A stretch of 64,000 bases of DNA from Odobenus rosmarus divergens (lineage: Eukaryota; Chordata; Mammalia; Carnivora; Odobenidae): positions 1,050,043 through 1,114,042 of the forward strand of contig NW_004450402.1 in NCBI RefSeq assembly GCF_000321225.1. The letters run 5' to 3'. Under the pieces are notes generated by a model. That model was given only the letters and a program-made list of their open reading frames with translations. It had not been told where the DNA came from and made no database searches. This document shows positions 12,294 through 23,045 of the stretch, piece after piece; the stretch's first letter is position 1, and each line of letters begins with the position of its first letter. The position numbers and the translations under genes are program-made.

Positions 12294-12658
12294 TTCTTTT
12301 TAGAAAAACTCTTTTCAGTTTGTTTTATTTTAGAGAGAGAGACAAGTAGTAGGATATTGGTACATTTGTGCTGTTTAGATACAGCTTTTGTTTTTCACTG
12401 GCATGTTTAATAAAGTTTTTGGTTACTAAACTTGATTGTTCTCTACAAATGACCAAGCTTTTCTTATGGCAAGTGTGTTGAAAGTATACTAAGATCATCT
12501 GTTTTCATTTGTAACATAATCACCATACATTACTTACTTTAAGTGTTACCATCTTCCATCACATTTTTTCTTTCAAAGTGCCACAGAATTTGTATTCTTA
12601 TTAACTCCTTGTTACAAATGATCATCCAGTGCCACAAAATATAGGGAAATGGAGACTT

Positions 12659-12872
12659 TTTAAAAAAAGATTTTATTTATTTATTAGAGAGAGTCGGGCA
12701 CACGAGATAGACACACACACACACACACACACACAGCAGGAGCAGGGGAAGAGGGAGAAGCAGACTCTCCACTGAGCAGGGAGCCCAACTCTTGGGGTTC
12801 CATCCCAAGACCCTGGGATCATGACCTGAGCCAAAGGCAGACACTTAACTGACTGACCCACTAAGGTGCCAC
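12659..12872 (-). repeat. Can-SINE, - strand, with internal (AC)n
   Basis: Reverse-oriented SINE with an internal (AC)n run at about 12711-12735, grown from its CT/GT-rich zone. The perfect 15-bp target duplication GGGAAATGGAGACTT lies at 12644-12658 and 12873-12887. Confidence 0.96.
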
Positions 12873-12887
12873 GGGAAATGGAGACTT

Positions 12888-14859
12888 AAAGGGGAAAAAA
12901 AATGTACCCATATAGGCGTTTTGGTCCAATCATTATTAATACTGTGAACCATGCACGAAATCAGAATAATTTTTATCCCTAGGAAAAAACAGTTGTCATT
13001 AAAAGAACAGCTATTGATCTTACGTTTATGATGATTATGATTTCACATTACTTTTTTTGTGTGTCCATTAAGCACAGTTCCTCATATTCAAATAAGCATG
13101 CTGCACTGTGTGATGAGAGGTGGAGGTGGAACAAGATGGTAGAAGATATTCTGAGAAGAGAGAAGAGCATGCATAAAACTAAACAATTATGTCGTATTTA
13201 GTATAGGTAATACAAACGCACTATTATAGTCACCCAGCTACTGCACCTCTGCAAATTCATTTTCAAATTGTGCAATGATTTGAAATGTTTAGAAATGGGT
13301 ACAGAATAAAATTTTCAATAATTTTCGTGTATGAATCATTGAAAAACATAATCTATGCTGATTTCTTCTAGATGGATGGATAAAGACAAGGATTAGGTTA
13401 AGAAACAAATGTAAAAAGAGGGGGGGAAAAGAGCCCCAAACATGCTCTAAAAAGTTATCCCAAACGTTGCCAGACATAACTCTCCAGTTTTATCTATTCC
13501 TTCAAAAGAAAATTTCTGTTTTCTGTTTCTGCTGGGTAATAATGGGAATTTCCAAATGTTGTTATGATTGCTAGGGTTATCATTAAACTAATAGCCTTCA
13601 GATAATTCTACCTTCTTTCTCTTATTCTTCAATCTCTTTTGTATGCATGATCTATTTCTTCAAAAGGAATTTTCATATTCATTTTTCTTCTTGTTATTTA
13701 TGTTTCATAAGGAAAAAAGGTCTCAAGTAATGACATACACATGTATACATATTCATAATATCAGGATAAAATAGATGCAATATGATGTAAATCCTTGGGG
13801 ATTATAAATTTTTAAGACATTTGATTCCTAATTGAGATTTACTGTATTGAAAAATATGAAGAGTTTTCAGTAAAAGATTGGTGAGATTTTGTACACAGTG
13901 TGTGTCTAATATCCTAAACAACTTACCTTCTTTTTTATAGTGGAAGCAATGGCCATATCATCAGTTCACATATATTAATCCTTAGGAAGTAACATTTCTA
14001 GAAAAATCAACAGAAGACATAACTCAAGGAGCATTATAGGTATAACTGTATGGGAGGGAGGTTTCAAGGTGGTTGCGAACTCCTCTCCACGTTTTTATCT
14101 TATGGCAAACACTTTTTCCCACCTTCAAAGAAAAGAAGTCACTTAGGTATAGTTAAACAACATGAAGTGTATGAGAGTGTTAGTCTGTTATTTACCCTTT
14201 CTTGCTCTTGTGAGGCAGCTGTTCTGTGTCTTTTGAGCTCGGGAAAACAGAAATATTTGGAAGCTTAGAAATAATCATTTTTCCCATCCCACTGTCCATC
14301 CATCACTGAATTCTTCCTCAGGCATAAACACAAGTCAGATAGACAGGGAAATTATATTTCTGGCTATGGCTGTGGCTGTGTGTGAGGAAGAGAGATTTCA
14401 GCTGTATGTGTCAGTGGGGGTGGGGAAGTCATTAATGGAATATCCCATTTATGATAAAAAAGAAAGCTTTTTCATTTATTTATGCATAGTATTTTTAGAT
14501 GACCAAAAGTCCTAGACAGAAAAATATACATTAATACCTAACCAAATATATTATTTCAATAGGCTATTTATAAATGACAGTGCATATATGTATATATAAT
14601 AGCTACAGACTGGGTGCCTTGAACAGAAAATTCACATTGATAGTCTCCACTGCAAACTTTGTTTAAAGCACTAAATACGATATTGAGTCCTCTGTCAATG
14701 ACAGCAGAAGGTTCCAGGCATTATTTGTTTCATAATTCTGTATCTAGCTGACTCTTCTTTGCAGCTCAAGTTGCCACCAAATGCTGAACTGGAGCGTGAG
14801 AGTCAATCCTTGTTTGGTTAACAAATTCCCAGCAACATATACCCCCAAACCCTCAGGAG
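12888..14859. other. Repeat-poor sequence upstream of the OLFM3 promoter
   Basis: No interspersed repeat or exon is recognised. A 99-codon + frame at 14781-15080 runs into the GC-rich promoter but shows no sign of being a coding gene. If transcription began this far upstream it would be another upstream ORF. Confidence 0.4.
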
Positions 14860-15093
14860 CTGTAGTGATGTCATATCCGTTGCCCAGGTCTCCACACCTC
14901 TCTCAGCAGTTACTCCCTGTATCTTTTTCTTGGGTCAAAACTTTTGAGGTGGGCTGGCTAGATAGCAGCCTCGGGAGAGAGGCCAGGCTAGGGCTCGGGT
15001 TGGAGGAGCTTCAGCACCTCGGTCAGCGCCCACTGCAGCCCAACCCACCCTCCCGAGCTCGCGCGGACTCCCAGCTCTGAGAATGCCTGCGGA

Positions 15094-15264
15094 ATGATCG
15101 CCCCCCAGGGCGGCTGCCGCTACTGCTCCCGCTGCTTCTGCTCCCGCTGCTCCTGCTCCCGCTTCTGCGTCTCTTGCTCCTGCTCCAGCCACCGCCTCTG
15201 CCTCTACTCTGCTCTGACTGGCGGGCAGAAAGTGCAACTGACGAGGGAAAGGTCTCTGCAGTGA
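15094..15264 (+). other. Upstream ORF in the OLFM3 leader, 56 residues, cysteine-rich
   Basis: An ATG at 15094 opens 56 codons closed by TGA at 15262-15264, 54 nt before the OLFM3 start and in the same frame. Residues 8-36 contain ten cysteines in CSRC- and CSC-type repeats. These are translated from an imperfect CTG/CTC/CCG-rich repeat. A four-codon upstream ORF (15083-15097) overlaps its start. If transcription begins upstream of 15083, ribosomes would meet both before the signal-peptide ATG, which usually lowers main-ORF translation. There is no evidence here that the peptide itself is functional; the cysteines may simply reflect the repeat. Confidence 0.4.
15112..15215 (+). repeat. Imperfect GCTGCT/GCTCCC-type pyrimidine-rich repeat in the leader
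   Basis: About 100 bases are built from repeated GCTNCT and CTGCTCC hexamers, with CpG-containing variants. The repeat explains the cysteine/serine periodicity of the upstream ORF on the + strand. It also explains the serine/arginine-rich open frames on the - strand. It lies wholly in the presumed 5' leader of OLFM3, so length changes would alter leader length rather than the secreted protein. Confidence 0.6.
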
Positions 15265-15318
15265 GAGTGGAGTGGCTACATAAAAGAGAGTAAAGAGAGG
15301 ACAAAAACCCAGATCAGA

Positions 15319-15387
15319 ATGCAGGCGACGTCCAACCTATTCAATCTCCTGCTGCTGTCTTTGCTTGCTGGATTAGATCCTTCCAAG
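15319..15387 (+). CDS. OLFM3: OLFM3 alternative first coding exon (signal-peptide exon)
   Basis: The exon starts at ATG 15319 and gives 23 codons, beginning M-Q-A-T-S-N and ending G-L-D-P-S-K. A splice donor AAG|GTATGG follows directly at 15388, in phase 0. The middle is a hydrophobic run (LLLLSLLAGL), as expected for a secretory signal peptide. I recognise this as the short-isoform N-terminus of olfactomedin-3 (optimedin, noelin-3); from memory it differs from human at two residues. The family encodes secreted neural and retinal glycoproteins with an N-terminal coiled coil and a C-terminal olfactomedin domain. Noelins are known to associate with AMPA-receptor complexes. The longer isoform uses a different first exon, which I do not see here. 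No shared downstream exon (coiled coil or olfactomedin domain) is recognisable in the remaining 48.6 kb, so this is a partial gene. Read-through without splicing hits a stop 33 nt after the donor. Gene identity rests on recall of one short exon plus its promoter context. Confidence 0.85.
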
Positions 15388-15594
15388 GTATGGGCAATAT
15401 TTAACTCTTGTTTGAAATAAATGTGCAATATGTAACAAACCGACCAAAAATGTAAATAAATATGCCAAAAAAAAAAAAAAAAAAGGCACGAAAGACAGCT
15501 CTTCCAGCTATCTTGTGGTGCCTGGTTATCCGTACTGTTTCTAAGATAACAAGGTGAACTACCGGAGGAATAGCTCCTCAAGGTAGAGTCCAGG

Positions 15595-15630
15595 CGGGGG
15601 GCAGGGGGGGTTGGGGGGCGGTGGGTAGGG
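15595..15630 (+). promoter_or_regulatory. G-quadruplex-type G-run cluster at the start of intron 1
   Basis: Four or more runs of at least three G separated by one to three other bases lie about 210 bp after the OLFM3 exon 1 donor. This matches the classic intramolecular G-quadruplex pattern on the coding strand. G-runs just downstream of promoters are common in vertebrate first introns and can affect transcription or splicing. Whether this one folds in cells is unknown. Confidence 0.55.
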
Positions 15631-17132
15631 ACCAAGAGCGAATATAATGTGTATGGGCAGAGGGCTATGCGGCTCTATTTAGCTTATTCCGTATCCAAGT
15701 GCTTAATGTTCTCTTTTGAAGTCGGACAATGCAAAGGAGTTAGCAGTTGAAACAATGCGATTTGTAAACATGTATTAGGAGATGGAGCACTGTTTCTTTG
15801 TTGAAAGCAGAGAAGCGTTTTCCAGCTGATCCTGGTCAATAATATAATACTCCCATCGCAGACGTGCTGCGGTTTGTGTCCAAAACATTTAGGATGCTGC
15901 TGGTAACACAGCTATACTCTGCCATGGCTGAGAGGCATTCGTGAAAAGAGCTTGTGTTTATTTGCTTCTCTTTTTATTAAGAAAATTAGGAAGCACTGAG
16001 GAAGTTCTGATTACCAGTGTCAAGAAACAGGAAGTGAGAACCCCATCAAACTAGGGAGGACTGGCAATAGGAAGGCTGAGTTGTCTTATAGCTCGAACTC
16101 CGAAAATTATCCAGTACTGGTAATTAAAGTGAACGCTAAGCTCTTTTGATAAAAAGGTAGAAAAATATGGTGAAATGTTTTCAGTTGTGTGCGAGAAACG
16201 TCTTGACAATAAAGTGAGGTAATTTGAGAGCTTCAGCATTCAAAGAAAATTGCAATTATCTGGAATAAGAGATAAGGCATCTGGTAAAAAGAGTAAGAGA
16301 TACAATTTCTTAAGTCATTTTACTTATTTAGCTTGTCAAGTGTCAAGAGCACTTTGACAAAACAGAAAAAAATGATACCATGTTACAAAACCATATAAAG
16401 CTGCATTTCGGAATATTGCAAAGTTACTTTAAAGCTTAACATTACCTGTGTAGTATAGAGAAATGAAGTTTCTTTTCTGATTGGATAGAACTAATATGTA
16501 ACCAACATAATCTAGTATTATGGTTGACTGAGTATTTCTAGGCCTAATATAGTACATAGGGAAAACTTAGAATCATATCATATATATTTGTAGTTATTTC
16601 TGTGCACTTTTCATATTTAGGGAGACCTGATGAGAATAATTTTATTTTAAAGGTACAGTTGTGCTGATATTGTCACTGTGAAATCTCCACACAGTGTGTG
16701 AATGCCACCTTAATGATATTAATAGAGTATTTTACATACTAAGGGGTAGCTTTACATCCAGGTAAAAAGTGTTGATTTTGTTTTTATATTTTTAAATCTT
16801 TCTTTTTCTTTTTTGTCTCTGGATTTATAGTGACACATTCTACTGCCACTCTCGTTATATTATGTTGGTTACCACTTTTGAACATCTTCAATTATATATC
16901 TCTTTTGGAATATTCTTGGTAAAACATTTTTTTAAAGCAAAGCCAATTACTGAGTTACTGCAGAAAAAAAAATCACTTAAAATGAGTTTTGTCATTCTTT
17001 AAAATGAATTCAGAAATGTAGAGCTTTACCAGCAACTGCATGTGTGACCTGATTTGTCTGGTATCTTTAGTGTATAAATACCTTCATGAATTCTTGAACC
17101 CCACTCTTTCCCAAATTAGATATGCATAAACA

Positions 17133-17170
17133 AAAAAAAGAGCTGTTAAAAAAATAAAAGAGCTGTTAAA
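17133..17170. repeat. Short 20-bp-period tandem duplication
   Basis: AAAAGAGCTGTTAAA occurs at 17136-17150 and 17156-17170, 20 bp apart. It looks like a local slippage duplication in intron 1. Confidence 0.8.
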
Positions 17171-20034
17171 TCCCCCAAATAAATGATCCATTTTTGTCAA
17201 TATGATCTTTTCTAGTATTGATAAGTTTATTTCTGTGTATTCAACAAAATATAACTTTTCTTTAGACTTAACTGGGGCTGTTTAGTACAAGCGAGCTGAG
17301 AAATCCAGGGAAGAAAACGTATACATGAACTTTTCAAATTGTCCTTGTCAGATTCTAGATACTGCAATACAGTGTGTAAAGAACAGATGATATTTTGTTC
17401 TACAATACATATGACATTACAGAAAATATTAAAAGGTTCATAGCAACTGATTTTAATGTCTAAAAACTTTCTGGACTAGTAGACAAAATATTGCTTTTAA
17501 AAAGCGAATAAAAGCTACTTTTGTATGTTTTAGCAAACTGTTGTTGATCACCAAACTATAGCATCCCTCCCAACCAAATCATAAATGGTACCACTGAACT
17601 CTCAAAATAATTGTCGATTAGGTTATGAACTAAGAATTTTCTCAAATCTTATTTGTTACTGCATTACCTACTTAAGGGTTTAGGTAATAAAATTAACATT
17701 CATAATGCAAATTATGCATGACAAAATTGAAATAAAAATCCAATAATATAGAAACATATAAGACCACAGTTTTTGGACAATAAGTAATAATTAAGTGATG
17801 ACACTTAAATGTACAGAAATTCTAAACAGTTGTTTTTTTTAAATATACTAATATGCTAGAACTGATATATTTCATAATTGCATTTTTAAATAAATGCATT
17901 CAAATATTCTTCTATATTGTTACACCTTATGTTTATAGTAAATATATATGTATCATCACACATGGAGACACACAAATTAGCAAAATAAGAGAGCTCTTAA
18001 AATTGAATAGGGTTTTTCAGGTATACGATTGCCACATAGATCAAATATTGGAAATCTAAACCTTAGTGATCATTGTATATTAATTTATCTAAAAATAATA
18101 AGGCTTTCTAATAACAGTACCAATTCTATTTCATGGAAGACTAGATAATGTTTATGCTTATGATCATTTTTCCTGAGATTGGAACTTCCAGATCTTTTAT
18201 GACATTTTATAAAGTGCTTAAGTATCGCCATCTTATGGTAAGATAAGTTACTTGAAAGTCAATTTTATTTTTAAATTAAAAAAAAAATGCCCAAACTTTT
18301 ATATTCATAGGATGGACTTACTTTCAGCATACACTCACTTTCTCTTTTCTCATTTGATATATCAGAAAATTGGCAAAATTAGTATTTTCTTTCAGCAAAT
18401 AAAGGCAATTCACCACTAATTAAGTATTTGCATTTTTATATAGACAGGTTATCAATTTTCCTCTCAGGAAAATTATGAGAACTATGTTTTCCTAATTAAA
18501 ATCTTATTAACAAGTTTCTAGTTCCATTTAGAAAAACTCATAGGTATATTACTTTACCTATTTTAAGAGAAATTAATTTTATTTGTAATGGAGTGCCTGA
18601 ATTAGGGGCAATGTGCCAAACCATCATTCATTTAATAAGTAAATTTTTAAAAACCTGAAAGCTTGTAGGAATTCAATTATTGCTTAGTTTTATGGAGATA
18701 CGAATATTTCAGTGCAGGAAATTCCTGAGAGTGGCTGCTAGATGGCATCTCTGTGCTTTTAAACTAAACACACTGGGTTCAGTAATGACCTTGATAGTAG
18801 GAGAGTGAACCTTTTTTCTTTTACAAGATTTTTAGCAGACCATTATTTGAACATTATAACAAAATAGTAATTCCTGTGAATCAGAACCATGAATTTCTCT
18901 GCTCTGCTATGCTGAAACAGGAAGAAAGGAAGCTATAAATGTGGCTGTGCAAGTTTTAAACAGAACATTTATACCAGAGTCAGATACTTGGGGAACAGTT
19001 AAAAAGAGGTGACATAGGCACAGCCACACATTGCAGGGACTGTTGAACTTTAAAGCAGTCATACTTCTGTGATAAATAGATTGAAAAATGCCCTAGCACA
19101 CTTAGATTGAGACAGCATTCACTATCTTCTTACCTAGAAATATATTAAAGAACTGATCACCATGGTACTTGCTCACACCACACACAAAAAATGTAACAAT
19201 GATTCAGCAATAATCTTCAACACCAAACTGTTCTTTCTGTCCAAAACAATGCAGCCAATTAGAACTCTTGCATTAAATAAAACAGTTGCTTTAAAGCCAC
19301 AAAAAGATGATGAAAACTAAGAGAATTTCAATCATTATATTTTTAATACTTCATAATGTAATACACCAGGTATACGTGTCTTTGCATTTTGGTATTGCTA
19401 AAGAAAGTCATCAAGGACCTAAATTGGGTATGGTGGCTTTTGTACATAAATCTAATTAAAGTTCTTGTTCTTTCAATTTTTAAATGAAATTAAAGAAAGC
19501 AAAAGCAGCAAGAGAAATAAGCTGAGATAAATTTGTTGTAAAATTCACCTTAAAAATCTATCTTCTCCTGTAACTCCTGTATGCTAGACACACCATCTAT
19601 ACAACAGGACCAACTCAAATTAGCACAGAAAACATGGATCAATGGCATTCGGCAAAACCTGTAATTCCTTTCTGTAAACCCTGATACGGCAAAAAGTGAA
19701 AAGTTCAACGCAGCCCACCCATGTTTTGAAAGAACAAATTACTTTCTTACTCTGATTTTATCCCATCCTCCTTAACCCAATTAAATTCTTATTTTAGAGA
19801 AAGTAAATATTCTTTCTCACTCTTTGGCAATTTAAAAAGGTTAAAATTGTACTGTTTTGGTTTATTTTCCTTTTAAAATTCTATCTCATGTAATTTTGCA
19901 ATTACTCTCTTCAAAAATGACTATTGCGATGATTGACAGGTTCTCTGTGGGGAGGGAAAGTGGCACAAAAGTGAGAACCCAAAGGGGCAGGATTCAAGGT
20001 CCTTTATTTTTCATCCCTACTTTGCCATTATACA

Positions 20035-20090
20035 TATGTGTGTATTTATGCATATATATATATATATGTGTGTGTGTACATGTATATATG
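20035..20090. repeat. (TA)n/(TG)n microsatellite
   Basis: TGTGTGTATTTATGC then (AT)n, (GT)n and TACATGTATATATG make a compound dinucleotide tract. Confidence 0.85.
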
Positions 20091-20180
20091 AGAATAGCAT
20101 TGAGGAAGCTGTGCTTCCACCTGTAAAATGTGAAGCCTACATGTTCTTAAACTTCTTTGTTAAACTCTAGAATTATTCCA

Positions 20181-20535
20181 TGCTATGCTTTGCATGTTTG
20201 TGGGCCCCCAACCCCCCAACCCTATTCATCTATTAAAAGCTAATGCCCAAGGTAAGGGTATTACAATATGAGGCGTTGGGGAGGTAATTAGGTCCTGAAG
20301 ATGGAGCCTTCATAAATGAGATTAGTGCCCTGATATTAGAGGCCCCAGAGAGAAAGCTTATTCTTTCCACCATGTGAGGATACAAAAAGAAGTCTACAGC
20401 CTGGAATAGGGCCCCCACCTGACCATGCTGGCACCCAGATCTTAAACTTCCAGCGTCCAGAATTGTGAGAAATAAATATCTGTTTATAAGCCACTCAGTG
20501 GAGAACTTTGTTACAGCAGCCCACACAGACTATGA
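20181..20535 (+). mobile_element. MLT1-type MaLR solo LTR, + strand
   Basis: Landmarks of the MLT1 LTR follow in order: TGTGGGCCCCCAACC, GGGAGGTAATTAGGTCCTGA, ATGAGATTAGTGCCCT, CCACCATGTGAGGATAC, CCAGAATTGTGAGAAATAAAT, and the terminal CAGCAGCCCACACAGACTA. It is an ancient non-coding LTR with no internal retroviral sequence attached. Confidence 0.85.
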
Positions 20536-20580
20536 TACTTTATTTAATCATATTTGACCATTCATTAAAAATTAGCAAAT

Positions 20581-20756
20581 CGGGCGCCTGGGTGGCTCAG
20601 ATGGTTAAGCGTCTGTCTTTGGCTCAGGTCATGATCCCGGGATCCTGGGATCGAGTCTCACGGCGGGCTCCCTGCTCAGCGGGGAACCTGCTTCTCCCTC
20701 TGCCTCTCTCTCTTTCTCATTCTGTCTCTCATGAATAAATAAATAAAATCTTTAAA
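20581..20756 (+). repeat. Can-SINE, + strand
   Basis: Full head, body and ATAAATAAATAAAATC tail. AAAAATTAGCAAAT is duplicated at 20567-20580 and 20757-20770. It is inserted about 45 bp beyond the MLT1 LTR end. Confidence 0.96.
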
Positions 20757-20770
20757 AAAAATTAGCAAAT

Positions 20771-21704
20771 CATTTTGTAGGGTATATCTTCTAAGGTCAT
20801 AAACTTCGTGAGATCTAGGGATCAGCCTGCCTAGATAATCATGAAGTTTTCATCTTCTGTGTTTGGCATTCAATAAAGCCTTCAGTTTTCTACTTTGTCA
20901 CATACCACCCTCTCCTTCCCTCCTGTCTCCACACTCATGATCCCTGTACTCAGGCTTCTAATCATTTACCCATCAAACTTTGACAAGACCGTGAATGGAT
21001 CTGAAAACCAACATGTTTCTTGCTTCATCTCTAAGTCTTTTATTTAATGAAAAATTCTCTAGTGAAAAGCAGAGTAAAAACTTATTTCTCATATGAAGGG
21101 AATTGCTAGTGTGATGAGGAAACGTCGGAGGTATTTGGGACGGCTAATTATAAAAGGTCCTGCGTATTCATTGCTGACTCTTCCCAAGCAGGAACATCCT
21201 TAAGGATTTTAGACTTGCAATCACTAGAAAAACCTCAATTTTTGTACTAACAAAATATATAAAGAAAAAATGAGACTGGATGAAGCTTAAGACTTGGCAT
21301 TTGATTTACTGAAGTATTAGTCACATTTTACCTTAAATAAATTGGCATCAGTGAAATTAATAGAGGAGATACAAAACCAGACAGCTGTCTTCATACGTTA
21401 GGTGAGATGACAATGAGTCTTTGGGATCATCTGTGCATTTGTGTGAATGTGTATATGTGCATATATATGAACACATGATTTCACAGTGGCATTAAAATAT
21501 TAAAGTAACATCAAAAATTATCTAAACATTTGCTACCTAGATCCCAGGTTTAAATCTAAAATATGATCATGAAATTAGTCATCCATTTACTTAGTTTATG
21601 TCACTTACCAATTAAAAACCTTGAAGGAGATTTTCTATGAAACTAGTATTATCATGGTAATTTTCCAATATAATTTTTTAAGTTGTATACCAAATTAATC
21701 AATG
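20771..21704. other. Non-coding intronic stretch, nothing recognised
   Basis: No repeat family or exon is recognised. Confidence 0.3.
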
Positions 21705-21835
21705 TTAAAGGGCAAGCTGGACATGAAATCATGGTTTTAAGGCCTAACTGTGCAACATTTCAGTAAGACACTTAACCCCTCTGAAGCTCGGTTTTCTTAA
21801 CTATGGAATAGATTGAATAGCAATAGAATTTATAT
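21705..21835 (+). repeat. MIR fragment, + strand
   Basis: Has the MIR core order: GGCCTAACTGTGCAAC, then ACACTTAACCCCTCTGAAGC, then GTTTTCTTAACTATGGAATAG. The 3' part is lost into AT-rich sequence. Confidence 0.65.
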
Positions 21836-22493
21836 CATTATTAATTATATATATAAAATTATATATATCATTTATATCTATAAATCATTTGTATATAAAA
21901 CCATAAGTTCCTATAGAAATATTTTATAACATCAATCTATAACCAGATCGAAAGTCTGTTTTGTACCATATATTAAGATCATAATAGAAAAGGGCCTCTC
22001 ATGCCCCTTTTTTCTTTGCCATTCCTTCTCAGCTTTCAGAAAAGTGAATGTCGTATTTTTATATGATCAGCTGAATTTCTCAGAATCAGCCCATAGTTTT
22101 GGTCAAAGCTCCAATTTCAAAATATCACCTTGAAAATTTACATCATCCTTATATCCCAAAAGGCACTGCTTACAAAGTTGTTACAAAAAAATACAAGACA
22201 TGCAGAGTGGTTCCATAATATCAGAGCCAAACTACACCCAGAAAAGAGCTTTTAAACTAATCATGGAGAGTGGATCACAGAGAGGATGGATATATTTAAA
22301 CAAAGATCTATCAACAGATAAAACTGCTTTTTTGACCAGCATAAAAAGTGTAGGCTTCTTCTGTCTTTGCAAAGTATACCAATGATACAGTAGTTTAAAT
22401 CCTATGTTTTAAAAATACTAAAGAAAGAAGTTTTAGAAAGGGATTTTCTCAAGCTACTCAGTCTAAAAATGTTCAGGGCAGAAGGTCATTGTC

Positions 22494-23045
22494 TTGGTCC
22501 TTTCAGGCTGCAATAACAAAATACCACAGACTGGGTAGTTTATTAACAACAGAAATTTATTGCTCATAGTTCTGGAAGATGGGAAGTCCAAGATCAAGGC
22601 ACCAGCATGGTCAGATTTTGGTAAGGGTCCTTTTCCTGGTTCATAGCTGGTTCCTTCCCACTGTGCTTTCACATGTAGTAGGGGCTAGGGAGCTCTCTGG
22701 AATCTCTCTCTCTTTTTTTTTAAGATTTTATTTAGAGAGCACAAGCAGGGGGAGCAGCGGGAAGAGCAGGCAGAAGGAGAAGCAGGCTCCCCACCCAGCA
22801 AGGAGCCCGATGAGGAACTCGATCCCAGGACCCCAGGATCATGACCCGAGCCGAAGGCAGACCCCCAACCAACTGAGCCACCCAGGGGTCCCTGGAATCT
22901 CTTTTTATAAGGGCACTAATCTCATTCAATGAAGGTTCTCCCTTGATGACCTAATCACTTCCCAAAGCCCCTACCTCCTAACACCATCACATTGGGCATT
23001 AGGATATCAACAGTTTAGGCAGGGAAGACACAAACATTCAGAACA
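22494..23045 (-). mobile_element. MLT1-type MaLR LTR, - strand, split by a SINE
   Basis: Reverse-oriented MLT1: TTTCAGGCTGCAATAACAAA, ACTGGGTAGTTTATTAACAA, GGGAAGTCCAAGATCAAGGC. After the SINE it continues with CTTTTTATAAGGGCACTAAT, GATGACCTAATCACTTCCCA and CATCACATTGGGCATTAGGA. Both arms join cleanly once the SINE at 22708-22891 is removed. Confidence 0.85.
22708..22891 (-). repeat. Can-SINE nested inside the MLT1 LTR, - strand
   Basis: Reverse SINE from T-rich tail to TGAGCCACCCAGGGGTCC. CTGGAATCTCT at 22697-22707 and 22892-22902 is the target duplication within MLT1. This orders the two insertions: MLT1 first, SINE later. Confidence 0.96.

Larger units (their letters stand above)
14860..15318 (+). 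promoter_or_regulatory. OLFM3: GC-rich promoter and 5' leader of the OLFM3 short transcript
   Basis: This is the most GC- and CpG-rich segment of an otherwise AT-rich window, especially 14980-15240. It lies directly upstream of the OLFM3 signal-peptide exon. Visible sites are a CRE/AP-1-like TGATGTCAT at 14866-14874, a GTTGCC half-site resembling an RFX X-box at 14879-14884, and a TATA-variant CATAAAAG at 15279-15286. That TATA-like box is only 33-40 nt before the ATG. Using it would leave almost no leader, so start sites further upstream in the GC-rich part are more likely. The transcription start cannot be fixed from sequence alone. The promoter role is inferred from position, base composition and the exon downstream. 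Confidence 0.6.
15388..20180 (+). other. Proximal intron 1 of OLFM3, free of recognisable interspersed repeats
   Basis: After the donor the sequence is AT-rich and unique-looking. I see no SINE, L1, L2, MIR or LTR sequence here, only an 18-base A tract at 15467-15484, the G-run cluster and a 20-bp tandem duplication at 17133-17170. No second OLFM3 exon is recognised. A repeat-free stretch next to a promoter of a developmentally regulated neural gene is a plausible place for enhancers, but no specific element is shown by the sequence. Confidence 0.5.

Noticed and set aside
14781..15080. 99-codon + frame ending in the promoter
   Set aside because: It shows no coding signal, and lies mostly upstream of any likely transcription start.
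15279..15286. CATAAAAG as the functional TATA box of OLFM3
   Set aside because: It would place the start about 10 nt from the ATG, leaving almost no leader; it is noted only as a motif.
15023..15304. Serine/arginine-rich - strand frame over the OLFM3 promoter
   Set aside because: It is the reverse-strand reading of the CTG/CCG-rich leader repeat; no splice or initiation context supports a gene.
15276..15635. 119-codon - strand frame across exon 1 and the early intron
   Set aside because: It crosses the A18 tract (read as a phenylalanine run) and a real exon on the other strand; it is a shadow frame.
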